A DNA stretch of 64,000 bases from JANQNX01 sp040217095. GTDB taxonomy: Bacteria > Pseudomonadota > Gammaproteobacteria > Eutrophobiales > Eutrophobiaceae. The stretch is from positions 1,984,001 to 2,048,000 of the forward strand of contig OZ245888.1 of assembly GCA_965229565.1 (NCBI GenBank). The letters run 5' to 3'. Below are positions 40,467-49,473 of this stretch, piece after piece. The first letter of the stretch is position 1; the number at the start of each line of letters is the position of its first letter. The notes beneath the pieces were generated by a model, which was given only the letters and a program-made list of their open reading frames with translations, searched no databases and had not been told where the DNA came from. The position numbers and the translations under genes are program-made.

Positions 40467-43400
40467 TCATTTCCCGGTAGTATTGAATTTTCCAAACTTG
40501 AGCATGATTGCAGGCATAATCAACAGGTTCAGGATAGTCGAAGACGCCAGTCCGCCAATAATAATCGCCGCCATGGGGCCCATTATTTCCCTGCCCGGGT
40601 TATCACTGTCGATGGCGATGGGTAACATGGCAAGAGCCGTCACCAGCGCTGTCATCAATATCGAGGGCAGGCGTTCCTGTGCTCCCTGAATCACCACGTC
40701 CAGGTTCCAGAGCAACCCCTCCTCCTCTATCAGATACTGGTAATGCGACACCAGCATAATCGAATTGCGGATGGTAATACCGAACAGGGTAACAAAACCC
40801 ACCAGTGACCCGACTGACAGGCTGCTGCCGGTAAGCAGCACGGCAACGACACCACCGACCAGCGCGAATGGCAGGTTAAGTAGCATAAGTAATACATGCC
40901 TCAGGTTTCGTATTGCAATAAAAATAAGCATCAATACTACGAACATGACCATTATGGAGAGCACGATTAATTCTTCTCTCGCCCTGGCCTGTTCTATCGC
41001 GGCACCGGTAAACTCAGGGTACAGTTCGGCACTGAAGCGAACATTGTTCAACACTGTCTCCTCGAGTTCATCCATGAAACTGACAATGTCACGCCCGACA
41101 ACCTGGCTGGTAATGCTTTGCAGGCGTTGACCATCCTGGTGCAGAATATTATAGCGTCCACTCTGTTGCTTGATACTCGCCAGTTCTTCCAGGGGCACGA
41201 GTACGTCATTTGCCGTTTTTACCGGTAGTGTTTTTACATCAGCAGGAATCGCTCGCTGCTGCTCCGGAAAAATAACCGAAATATCGAAGATGCGATTTTG
41301 TTCCTGGTAACGGGCAACGGTCAGTCCCTCGAAAGCAGTCTTGATAACATTAACGACCTCGACCGGTTTTAATCCGTGCTCTTTTAACTTATCCAGTTTT
41401 AATGCAATTTGCAGTTGCGGGGATTCACTGGACGACTGCACCTGCACACTGCTGGCACCATCTATCTCTTGCATGACCCTGGCTACTTCTGTTGCCTTGC
41501 GATCCAGTTCATCCAGATCGTTGCCATAAATATTCACTACTATCGGCGTGGTATATCCTGAAATGGTTTCATAGATGCGCTCTGACAGGAAGTTATAGGC
41601 TTCATAGCGAATACCCGGGTATTCTTCAAGGATTTCACGTATCTCATCCAGCACCGCTTGCTGTTCCTTACCGGAAAGATCGTACCTCAGATCCACTTCA
41701 AACTCGCTGTAATGGCTGCCATAGGTATCGGCTCCACGTTCAGCTCTACCCGCCCATTGCGATACTGATACAACGCCCGGTATATCAAGAAAGGATTCAG
41801 TCAACTGGTTACCAACTCGGAGAGACTCTTCCAGTGACGTACCCGACACACTGGATGTATGCACAATATAATGTCCCTCACGCAAGTTGGGGATAAACTG
41901 CCCTCCAACCCCGGGTAATACTGACAAACCAAGCAAACAAAGAAGCAAGCTGGTAACAATCACCATGTAAGGAAAACGTGAAACAAGATGCAATGAACGC
42001 GCATAAAGGGGTTGCAGGAGCCTGATAAGAAACGGCTCTTTATCGTTCAATTTGTCATTTGCAAGCAACAGGTAACACATGGCCGGTGTCACTGTCAGGG
42101 CCACCAGCAATGACAACATGATAGAAAGAATATAAGCCGTGCCCAGCGGTTCAAACAAACGCCCGGTTATACCACTAAGATGTAGCAATGGCAGAAACAC
42201 CAATGCCACGATAAAACTGGCGTACACGACAGAACCTCGTACTTCCATGGAGGCGTTGTATACCACCTCCTTTAACGGCAGTGGATTGGCAAGTTGACGA
42301 TTCTGTCGCAGGCGCCGAAAAATATTCTCGGTATCAATGATCGCATCATCTACCACTTCGCCGAGCGCGATGGCCAGTCCACCTATCACCATGATATTCA
42401 GGTTTATACCCATTTCCAGCAATACCAGGATCGCCGTTAATAGCGACAAAGGAATAGCCATAACCGAGATAAACGCGGTTCGAATGTTAGCGAGAAACAA
42501 CGCGAGTACGACGATAACAAACAAGCCGCCAATCATTAGATGACCAACAATACTACTTACCGAGCGTTCTATGTAGTTTGCCGGTCGGAATAATGTAGGG
42601 TGAAACTTGATATCGTTGTCTGCAAAGATCTTGTCGAGACCGCTGATAGCCTCTTCAACAGCATTCGAAACGTTAAGGGTGTTGGCGCCATATTGACCTA
42701 TCACCATCAGCACAACACCCTCTTTCCCCATTACTGCAGCCTTACCAAATGCCGGTTCGGCACCGTATTCAATAGTAGCTACGTCACCCAGGGTGATATA
42801 GGCACCGTCCTCGTAACGTAATACAACACTGGCCAGTTGCTGCTTGTTTTCAGGCAGACCTGTCACGTTCAGGGTCAGGCGCTGGTTCTGGTTTTCAATA
42901 AAGCCCACTCCAAAGATACCTGTGGCCTGCCTGGCTGCTTCAACGACCTCGTTGATACCGAGACCAAATAAAAACAGTTTTTCCTTATCGATTTGTATTT
43001 GCAGCTGTTTGATTTCACCGCCAAAGACATTGACATCGGCCACACCCGGCACACTGAGGATGGTCGGCACCAGGTTCCAGTCAACGATACTGCGCAGTTC
43101 CATCAGGCTTTTTCTGTCAGAGGTCACTCCCATGGTCAATATCGTCGCCGACGAAGAGGCCATAGGTACCGGTACAGCAGGGCCAACGCCCTCGGGCAGA
43201 ATATTTGTTAACCCGGAAAGGCGTTCAGAGACCAGTTGGCGGTTGCGATAGATATCAGTGTCATCCTCAAAATAGATATTGACGATAGACAGGCCCTGGA
43301 TCGACTCGGAACGGACGTGATCTATACCTATGAGTCCTGACAGAACAGTTTCTATCGGGCGAGTTACCAGTATTTCCACCTGTTCGGTCGAGTAGCCCGG

Positions 43401-43559
43401 TGCCTCGGTTTGTACCACGATCAGGTTAGGAGAAAACTCCGGAAAAATATCCAGGCCGGCCCGGTTCAGTCGGTAAATACTGTAGATTATCAACAACGTG
43501 GCAATCGCGATAACGACACCACGAAAATTAATCGAAAACCTTACAAGTGCTGATAACAT
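40467..43559 (-). CDS. RND efflux transporter, heavy-metal (CzcA/CusA) type
   Basis: A 1030-residue inner-membrane proton antiporter with 12 TM helices and two large periplasmic loops. Near the N-terminus AGLDIFPEFSPNLIVVQTEA and YSTEQVEILVTRPIETVL are typical of the HME class. TM4 contains GGLAIALGEVVDDAIIDTEN with acidic residues of the proton relay. The HME class exports metal ions such as Cu, Zn or Co, though some members export other compounds; the substrate is not evident. It follows the adaptor gene by 12 bases in a PepSY-TolC-adaptor-RND run. Confidence 0.9.
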   Translation of the reverse strand: MLSALVRFSINFRGVVIAIATLLIIYSIYRLNRAGLDIFPEFSPNLIVVQTEAPGYSTEQVEILVTRPIETVLSGLIGIDHVRSESIQGLSIVNIYFEDDTDIYRNRQLVSERLSGLTNILPEGVGPAVPVPMASSSATILTMGVTSDRKSLMELRSIVDWNLVPTILSVPGVADVNVFGGEIKQLQIQIDKEKLFLFGLGINEVVEAARQATGIFGVGFIENQNQRLTLNVTGLPENKQQLASVVLRYEDGAYITLGDVATIEYGAEPAFGKAAVMGKEGVVLMVIGQYGANTLNVSNAVEEAISGLDKIFADNDIKFHPTLFRPANYIERSVSSIVGHLMIGGLFVIVVLALFLANIRTAFISVMAIPLSLLTAILVLLEMGINLNIMVIGGLAIALGEVVDDAIIDTENIFRRLRQNRQLANPLPLKEVVYNASMEVRGSVVYASFIVALVFLPLLHLSGITGRLFEPLGTAYILSIMLSLLVALTVTPAMCYLLLANDKLNDKEPFLIRLLQPLYARSLHLVSRFPYMVIVTSLLLCLLGLSVLPGVGGQFIPNLREGHYIVHTSSVSGTSLEESLRVGNQLTESFLDIPGVVSVSQWAGRAERGADTYGSHYSEFEVDLRYDLSGKEQQAVLDEIREILEEYPGIRYEAYNFLSERIYETISGYTTPIVVNIYGNDLDELDRKATEVARVMQEIDGASSVQVQSSSESPQLQIALKLDKLKEHGLKPVEVVNVIKTAFEGLTVARYQEQNRIFDISVIFPEQQRAIPADVKTLPVKTANDVLVPLEELASIKQQSGRYNILHQDGQRLQSITSQVVGRDIVSFMDELEETVLNNVRFSAELYPEFTGAAIEQARAREELIVLSIMVMFVVLMLIFIAIRNLRHVLLMLLNLPFALVGGVVAVLLTGSSLSVGSLVGFVTLFGITIRNSIMLVSHYQYLIEEEGLLWNLDVVIQGAQERLPSILMTALVTALAMLPIAIDSDNPGREIMGPMAAIIIGGLASSTILNLLIMPAIMLKFGKFNTTGK

Positions 43560-43571
43560 TTGCTGTATCGA

Positions 43572-44639
43572 TTAATCGTCATCTTCTTCTGGTATGGCCC
43601 ATTTAAACTCTTCAGACAACAGGGTCTGTGCGCCACTTATAACAATCCGTTCACCGACCTGGAAATGTTTTCGCACCAGCCAGCCGTCTTCCGTTTTTAC
43701 CTCGCTGGCAAGACTACGACGGCTGAAGGTTTGCTCATCAACCTGTACATAAGCCCATGCCTTGCCGGCATGCCAGACAATCGCAGAATCGGGAATACCA
43801 ATTCCCTCACCGGAATATCCGGTGCCGGGCAACCATACATGCAGTCGCATACCAACTCTCAGTTTGTCTGCATTGGTTCGCAGGAAATACGTTTCTCCTT
43901 GCAGGTTTGATTCCGAGTAAGGCGCAACCGAGACCAGGTAGGCCTTCCTTGCCGTTTGCCTGTCGCCATTCCTGTTAACCAGCACATAAGCAAAACTCTC
44001 GGTCAATACCTGTTCCGGTCGCAATGACAACATCACCAGGTATTCCTGCTGTTGTAACAGCCGGTTAAATAATTCCGAGTCGCCTTTCAGGGCCCAGCCG
44101 GTGATTTCGCTTCCCCAGCGTTGCAGCATCTCATCCCGGATATTTTGCAGTCGCACCTGTTCTGACTGCAGGATCGCCTTGTCCTGTTCCCAGGCAGCAC
44201 GAACCTGTTGTAATTCACGCAAGGAAACATTGGTAGTTTCCGCATTCAGCTTTTCCAGGTTTTCCAGGTTGAGGGCCGAATTACGCAGCGCCGTTTCGGC
44301 AATGCTCAACTGTGCCTGTACGTTTTTGTATCTTGATCGCAACTCCAGCAACGGGCGTATGTCAATGACCGTGGCAAAAGCCTTTTCCTCGGCATCCAGT
44401 CTGATTTCTTCGACACTGATAGTCTCAATGCCGGCCAGTTCCTGGGTTTCAGGGGGCAGCATCACCATCAGGCTTCCTTCAACCAGTTGCTGTAAAGCGG
44501 CGACGCTTTCCTCTTCTTCTTCCTCATCATCCGTGTCTGCCACGATATTGTCGAAAAAACGGGTATCGGTACCGGACAGAAAGATAAAACCAGCACCCAG
44601 GCAGCTAATGAATACAAGAAAATAAACAAGTTTTTTCAT
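43572..44639 (-). CDS. RND periplasmic adaptor subunit (membrane-fusion protein)
   Basis: A 355-residue HlyD/CusB-type protein. N-terminal anchor or signal (YFLVFISCLGAGFIFLSG), an acidic stretch (DTDDEEEEEE), a coiled-coil hairpin (YKNVQAQLSIAETALRN, LRELQQVRAAWEQDKAIL), then barrel segments (LRVGMRLHVWLPG, AWAYVQVDEQTFSRR, GERIVISGAQTLL). No CusB-type methionine cluster was seen. It links the RND pump to the TolC-like protein. Its start overlaps the stop of the outer-membrane gene by 4 bases (ATGA). Confidence 0.88.
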   Translation of the reverse strand: MKKLVYFLVFISCLGAGFIFLSGTDTRFFDNIVADTDDEEEEEESVAALQQLVEGSLMVMLPPETQELAGIETISVEEIRLDAEEKAFATVIDIRPLLELRSRYKNVQAQLSIAETALRNSALNLENLEKLNAETTNVSLRELQQVRAAWEQDKAILQSEQVRLQNIRDEMLQRWGSEITGWALKGDSELFNRLLQQQEYLVMLSLRPEQVLTESFAYVLVNRNGDRQTARKAYLVSVAPYSESNLQGETYFLRTNADKLRVGMRLHVWLPGTGYSGEGIGIPDSAIVWHAGKAWAYVQVDEQTFSRRSLASEVKTEDGWLVRKHFQVGERIVISGAQTLLSEEFKWAIPEEDDD

Positions 44640-46066
44640 TTTGGATAACCGGCAATGTCCTGCTCTATTGTAAAGTTAAGATTCTGCATGGAAGTCAGTA
44701 TGGGTGACTGGGTTAATGATTCAAGTTTTACCGCGGCACGCATGACGTCAAGCTCTATATCAAATATGGCCTGGTTTGCCTTTTCAATTTCGAGTTTGGT
44801 GCGCAACACATTGAGTTGATCGCTATAGCCCAGCTCAAACTGTTTTTCAACTTGTGTCGCTTTATTGGTTAGCGCATCAAGCAATTGCAAACTGTTTTGA
44901 TAGGCTGCCAGCTTATCCAGGTAATTCTGCCTCTTTCTATCAAGTTCATTTAACAAACGCGTCTGCAATTCAATGATCTCTAGCTGTTTTTGTTTACGCT
45001 GGGCCAGTGCCTGTTGTATCTGGCTTTCATTATTATGAAAGAGGGGCAATATCCAGGCCGCGCCGAGTTCCCAGACGCTGTTACCCTGGTCGAAAACAAA
45101 TCCTGGAGACAGGTTGAGGTCAGGATATTGTTGCTCTATTTCGAGCTTGAGTCGCGCTTCAAAGACGTCATATTCGGCCAGCTTTTGCCTGATATCGAAA
45201 CGTTGTTGTACCAGTTCCGCACGTAGATCATGCAAGGATTCAGCACTGGCAGTCAGGTGCTGTTGCAATTCTGAAAACTCAAAATCAGCACCCTGGAATT
45301 TACTGACTTGCAGACCAACATGAGAAAGCAACTGATGGTAAGCATCATTAATCAAATATTGCTGGTTGGCCAGTTGCAAATCTGTTGTCTGTAACTCCAG
45401 CCTGAGACTACTGAGTTCAAATTGGCTGGCCTGTCCGTAGGTAAGACGTTGTTCCAGCAACTCCAGGCTACGGTTCAATATATCTTTTTGCCGCTTTAAT
45501 AATTCTCCTTTTCGGATAGCCGCATAGTACTCGATCATGCCGGCATGGATGCTTGTATACAGCTCCCAGGCCTGTTGCGATACGGCAATCTGTGCCGCGT
45601 CACGCCTTGCCGCTGCCTGCATTTCCCGGGCCTCGCGCTTTGCCGAACGTTCAAACAGGAAGTCACCTACCAGCCCCAGGTACCAGGGGGACTCACCTGG
45701 CTCGTCATGGTATTCAAGGGGGATGTTCACAGTTGGATTGGGACGTTGACCGGCGATTCCGATACCGGCTTCTTCAATATCAATTTGACTGCGTACCACC
45801 GGTAGACCCGGATTAAAGTAGAATGCAGCCAGCGTCAATGCCGGGACATCCCACTGGTTTATCGGCCAGCTTGTCGTAGAAAAATTACTTTCTGCCAGAT
45901 AGGATTTAAATTCAGGAGAGGTATGATCAAAGGTCAGCCGCTGTTGCGTGATGACCTCAAGGCTGACCGGCTCCGGTTTATAGGGCTGCATGACGCAACC
46001 AGACATGAGTATGAAACCGGCGAAGACAAATACATGATAGCTCCTGGTTTCAGGACCAAAGACCAT
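44636..46066 (-). CDS. TolC-family outer-membrane efflux lipoprotein
   Basis: About 476 residues. The start carries a lipoprotein signal with lipobox LMSGC. The body shows the duplicated OEP pattern of long coiled coils (AQIAVSQQAWELYTSIHAGM, LLEQRLTYGQASQFELSSLR, VEKQFELGYSDQLNVLRTKL). The chosen ATG at 46066 has AGGAG 4 bases upstream; a GTG at 46105 is less likely. It forms the exit duct for the RND pump and comes first of the three pump genes. Confidence 0.87.
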   Translation of the reverse strand: MVFGPETRSYHVFVFAGFILMSGCVMQPYKPEPVSLEVITQQRLTFDHTSPEFKSYLAESNFSTTSWPINQWDVPALTLAAFYFNPGLPVVRSQIDIEEAGIGIAGQRPNPTVNIPLEYHDEPGESPWYLGLVGDFLFERSAKREAREMQAAARRDAAQIAVSQQAWELYTSIHAGMIEYYAAIRKGELLKRQKDILNRSLELLEQRLTYGQASQFELSSLRLELQTTDLQLANQQYLINDAYHQLLSHVGLQVSKFQGADFEFSELQQHLTASAESLHDLRAELVQQRFDIRQKLAEYDVFEARLKLEIEQQYPDLNLSPGFVFDQGNSVWELGAAWILPLFHNNESQIQQALAQRKQKQLEIIELQTRLLNELDRKRQNYLDKLAAYQNSLQLLDALTNKATQVEKQFELGYSDQLNVLRTKLEIEKANQAIFDIELDVMRAAVKLESLTQSPILTSMQNLNFTIEQDIAGYPK

Positions 46067-46153
46067 ACTTCTCCTGCTCTGCTTATCGTTATTATCGGCC
46101 TGCACACGATTATAACCGTGTGTAAAGTATCAAATAATAAACGCAAAGCACTA

Positions 46154-46672
46154 TTATTCATAGCCAATCTGCCACAATTCCCGGCTGAATTCGTGGATCT
46201 CCCCGGTCCTTGAATTGACTTCAAGCTTGATGACTTCGTCCGTTGCTTGCCATATATCAAACTCGTAGACGGCCAAACCACTTTCTTCAATTTCGTATTC
46301 CACTTCCAGGATCTCGCCGGGATAAAACTGCAAGGCAATCTCTTTTGCCCTTGCATAATCGATTTTCATCTGCTCGCTGAAGCGTGGGTCATTAATACCG
46401 TAGACCTCTTCTTCAATTTCAATGATTTGACCAGTTGCCGCAGCGCATTCGATATCCCAGTCGCGGTTCTCTATATCACGAATATTAAACTCGTATACCT
46501 CGGCATCGTCCTCAATTTTCATCTCTACCTTGATAATCAATCCCGGACGCAATGCCAGTGCCTGTTCCCGGCATTCTTCAAACCGACCGTGCTTGATGAT
46601 TTCAGTATCGGCAAACGATACATTACCCGTAACTGATAACAGTCCGGCCAATAATATCTTCTTGTATATCAT
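46154..46672 (-). CDS. Periplasmic double PepSY-domain protein
   Basis: A 172-residue protein with a signal peptide (LLAGLLSVTGNVSFAD) and two PepSY-like units: ECREQALALRPGLIIKVEM...VYEFNIRD...GQIIEIEEE and RAKEIALQFYPGEILEVEY...VYEFDIWQ...GEIHEF. PepSY units often inhibit proteases or act in envelope sensing, and small PepSY genes are frequent beside metal-responsive efflux and two-component systems. It lies 87 bases upstream of the TolC-like gene on the same strand, so it probably belongs to the efflux operon. Strongly acidic. Confidence 0.83.
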   Translation of the reverse strand: MIYKKILLAGLLSVTGNVSFADTEIIKHGRFEECREQALALRPGLIIKVEMKIEDDAEVYEFNIRDIENRDWDIECAAATGQIIEIEEEVYGINDPRFSEQMKIDYARAKEIALQFYPGEILEVEYEIEESGLAVYEFDIWQATDEVIKLEVNSRTGEIHEFSRELWQIGYE

Positions 46673-46765
46673 TGAACATTTTCCCGGTATTTAAAGTCGA
46701 ACAGGAATGATAATTCAATACTGTTCTCATATAATCGGGAAACTTTCCTGAATGTTTATGTTGCC

Positions 46766-47704
46766 ATGATTCGTGTTGTTATTTACCTGGTATCGAGCCT
46801 GATTCCATTTGCCCTTTTTGCAGACTCCCGGTCCCACCCGGTGAAAGCCTGCCATGAATTCCTGATCGTGCCGGATGCTGTAGAAACGGTGCAAAAACAT
46901 AACGTCACTGAATACCAGGAAGGTTTGCTATGGAAGGCCGAGAAAGATGGTAAAACCAACTACGTACTGGGCACGATTCACTCCCAGGACTATTCGGTAA
47001 CGCGTTTTTCGCCGCCGGTTCGGCTGGCGCTCGTCAGGACCAGGACCCTGCTAATGGAGACTATTCCCGATGAATCAGCGAATGAAGCCTTTTTCAGCAA
47101 CATGTATTTTGCAGATAACACCCGCTTGGACGAGTTACTTGGTGCAGAGCTCTTTGCCGAATTTCGTCGCATTGCGCTTGATTATGGCTTGCAGGAAGAG
47201 CGTCTTGCAGAAGTGAAACCCTGGGCCGCATTCAGTTTAATCGGTCGTCCGAAACCGGTTCGCGCCGCTTCACAGGAACAAAATCTTTTTAATCTGGCCA
47301 GGCAGACGGTTTCCGAGATCAAATCACTGGAATCAATGGAAGAGATCATTGCATCGCTGGAGAGCCTGAGTCTTTCCGACCAGGTCACCATACTCAAGGA
47401 CACAATATGCAATCATGCCAATATAATTCGCGATGCAAAGGAACTGGTCGACCTGTATGTGGCCCGTGACCTGGCTGGAATAATTGCCTTCAACAACCAA
47501 CCGCATCACGATGAAGCGTTATTCGAGCGCTTCATGCAGGCCATTCTTTACAACAGGAATGACAAGGTCATGCAGATGATTGAGCAGGAATTTGCAAGGG
47601 GAAATGCTTTTGTCGCCATCGGCGCCTCGCATCTTGTCGATGAACGCAGTGGCATTCTGCAACAGCTTGCGGAACAGGGGTATAAGCTTTCCCCGGTTTA
47701 CTGA
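46766..47704 (+). CDS. TraB/GumN-family protein
   Basis: A 312-residue protein with a signal peptide (IYLVSSLIPFALFAD) and the TraB/GumN motifs: VLGTIHSQD near 75 and FVAIGASHLVDE near the end. These two GxxH motifs are thought to form a metalloprotease-like (TIKI-type) site. Function in bacteria is poorly known. The SEIKSLESMEE stretch, usually TVEtleE, is conserved too. Divergent from the PepSY gene and overlapping the convergent DUF1244 gene by 7 bases. Confidence 0.86.
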   Translation: MIRVVIYLVSSLIPFALFADSRSHPVKACHEFLIVPDAVETVQKHNVTEYQEGLLWKAEKDGKTNYVLGTIHSQDYSVTRFSPPVRLALVRTRTLLMETIPDESANEAFFSNMYFADNTRLDELLGAELFAEFRRIALDYGLQEERLAEVKPWAAFSLIGRPKPVRAASQEQNLFNLARQTVSEIKSLESMEEIIASLESLSLSDQVTILKDTICNHANIIRDAKELVDLYVARDLAGIIAFNNQPHHDEALFERFMQAILYNRNDKVMQMIEQEFARGNAFVAIGASHLVDERSGILQQLAEQGYKLSPVY

Positions 47705-48000
47705 TCCTGCTGCTGGATACTGTCAGCAAACTTTTTCTTCTGCTCTGGACTGGCCTCGTTCTGGAAACGTTTTTTCCACTCTGAATACGGCATTCCGTAA
47801 ATTATTTCACGGGCTTGTTCGTAATCCATTGCCAGACCGTTTTCTTCCGCTGCAGCCTTATACCACTTGGACAGGCAATTACGGCAAAAACCGGCAAGGT
47901 TCATCAGGTCGATGTTCTGTACCTCGGTATGGTCGCGTAAATGCTGTACCAGGCGCCGGAATGCGGCTGCTTCTAATTCAGTTTTATTGATCTTGGTCAT
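47698..48000 (-). CDS. DUF1244 family protein
   Basis: A 100-residue cytoplasmic protein. FRRLVQHLRDHTEVQNIDLMNLAGFCRNCLSKWY and YEQAREIIYGMPYSEWKKRF are near-invariant stretches of DUF1244, a helical family widespread in alpha- and gammaproteobacteria, with unknown function. The FCRNC pair could bind a metal. It is divergent from ndh with about 130 bases between. Confidence 0.9.
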   Translation of the reverse strand: MTKINKTELEAAAFRRLVQHLRDHTEVQNIDLMNLAGFCRNCLSKWYKAAAEENGLAMDYEQAREIIYGMPYSEWKKRFQNEASPEQKKKFADSIQQQDQ

Positions 48001-48127
48001 AATCTGGTTACCATTTGGTTGCTAATATTATCGTTAATTTTAAAGCAATTGATAATTTCCATCAAAATAGTTGGCACTGACTTAACAGGTTGTTATAAGC
48101 TTGCTTAAAGAGTTTTACTAATAAATT

Positions 48128-49459
48128 ATGAGCAACAAAGACCTTTATCAAATAATCGTTGTTGGTGGCGGTGCAGGCGGACTGGAACTCGCAGCGAAGC
48201 TGGGACGTAAACTCGGCAAGAAGAAAAAAGCAGCCATCACCCTGGTCGACACGACGACCACACATCTGTGGAAGCCCCTGTTACATGAAGTGGCGGCAGG
48301 CACGCTTAATTCCTATGAAGACGAACTCAGTTACCTGGCCCTTGCCCACAGGAACCATTTCACGTTTCGACTGGGACGTATGGACGGCCTCGACCGGCAA
48401 AAGCAGGAAATCAGTATTGCGCCTTCAGTCGATGAGGATGGCGTCGAGTATATCCCGCGCCGAACTTTTCATTATGACGCGCTCGTGATTGCAGTCGGCA
48501 GCGAAACCAATGATTTTGGCATACCAGGAGTAAAGGAACACTGCATGTTCCTTGATACACGTCACGAGGCAGATGTATTTCATCAAAACCTGTTACGAAC
48601 TGTCACCCGTGCCAACCTGCAAGAAGAGCCGCTGCGTGAAGGCCAGCTGAGTGTGGCCATTGCCGGGGCCGGCGCGACAGGAGTGGAATTATCTGCCGAG
48701 TTACATGACGCTTTTAAACAATTAATTGAATTCGGTATGCGCAACCTGTCGCGCGATACCGACATCAAGATCACGATACTGGAAGCTGCGGACAGGATAC
48801 TACCCGCATTACCGCCGCGACTATCGGAAATGACAGAACAGGCATTACAACAAATCGATGTTGAGCTGATGACCGGTCAACGGATCGTTGAAGCTAATGA
48901 AAAGGGGTTTAAAACAGAAAAGGTTGACCTGATTCCTGCCGAGATAAAGGTCTGGGCTGCCGGTATCAAGGCTCCCGATTTCCTGAAAGACCTGGATGGG
49001 TTGGAAAGTAACCGTATTAACCAGCTGGTTGTCAAGAAGACATTGCAGACCACCCGTGACGAGAAAATTTTTGCCTTCGGTGATTGCGCCGCCTGTCCTT
49101 TGGATGACAGTGACAATACGGTGCCGCCACGGGCACAGGCCGCCCACCAACAGGCGGACATGCTGGTCAAGAGCCTGACCAAGCAAATGAATAAAGAGGA
49201 AGAACTGCCCGAATACAAGTACGTGGATTACGGTTCCTTGATAAACCTGAGCCGTTACACAACCGTGGGCAACATGATGGGTAACCTGCTTGGCAAGAAT
49301 GCGGGCAGCGTAATGATTGAGGGGTTAATCGCCCGGTTTGTTTATATCTCCCTGTACAAGATGCACCAGGTAAACATCCAGGGTTTTCTCAGGGTTATGC
49401 TGTTATCGATTGCCGATTTCCTGACCCAGAAAAGCAGGCCCAGGATGAAGCTGCACTAG
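48128..49459 (+). CDS. ndh: Type II NADH:quinone oxidoreductase (NDH-2)
   Basis: A 443-residue flavoprotein that passes electrons from NADH to quinone without pumping protons. FAD motif IIVVGGGAGGLELAAKLG at 9-26, THLWKPLLHEVAAGTL (the conserved NDH-2 KPLLHEVA), NAD motif VAIAGAGATGVELSAEL, IFAFGDCAACP, and a C-terminal amphipathic region (ARFVYISLYKMHQVNIQGF) for membrane attachment. Length and motifs match E. coli Ndh. It could use NADH made by the aldehyde oxidoreductase. Convergent with the NtrC-type regulator gene. Confidence 0.92.
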   Translation: MSNKDLYQIIVVGGGAGGLELAAKLGRKLGKKKKAAITLVDTTTTHLWKPLLHEVAAGTLNSYEDELSYLALAHRNHFTFRLGRMDGLDRQKQEISIAPSVDEDGVEYIPRRTFHYDALVIAVGSETNDFGIPGVKEHCMFLDTRHEADVFHQNLLRTVTRANLQEEPLREGQLSVAIAGAGATGVELSAELHDAFKQLIEFGMRNLSRDTDIKITILEAADRILPALPPRLSEMTEQALQQIDVELMTGQRIVEANEKGFKTEKVDLIPAEIKVWAAGIKAPDFLKDLDGLESNRINQLVVKKTLQTTRDEKIFAFGDCAACPLDDSDNTVPPRAQAAHQQADMLVKSLTKQMNKEEELPEYKYVDYGSLINLSRYTTVGNMMGNLLGKNAGSVMIEGLIARFVYISLYKMHQVNIQGFLRVMLLSIADFLTQKSRPRMKLH

Positions 49460-49473
49460 CGGCGCAGGCGCCA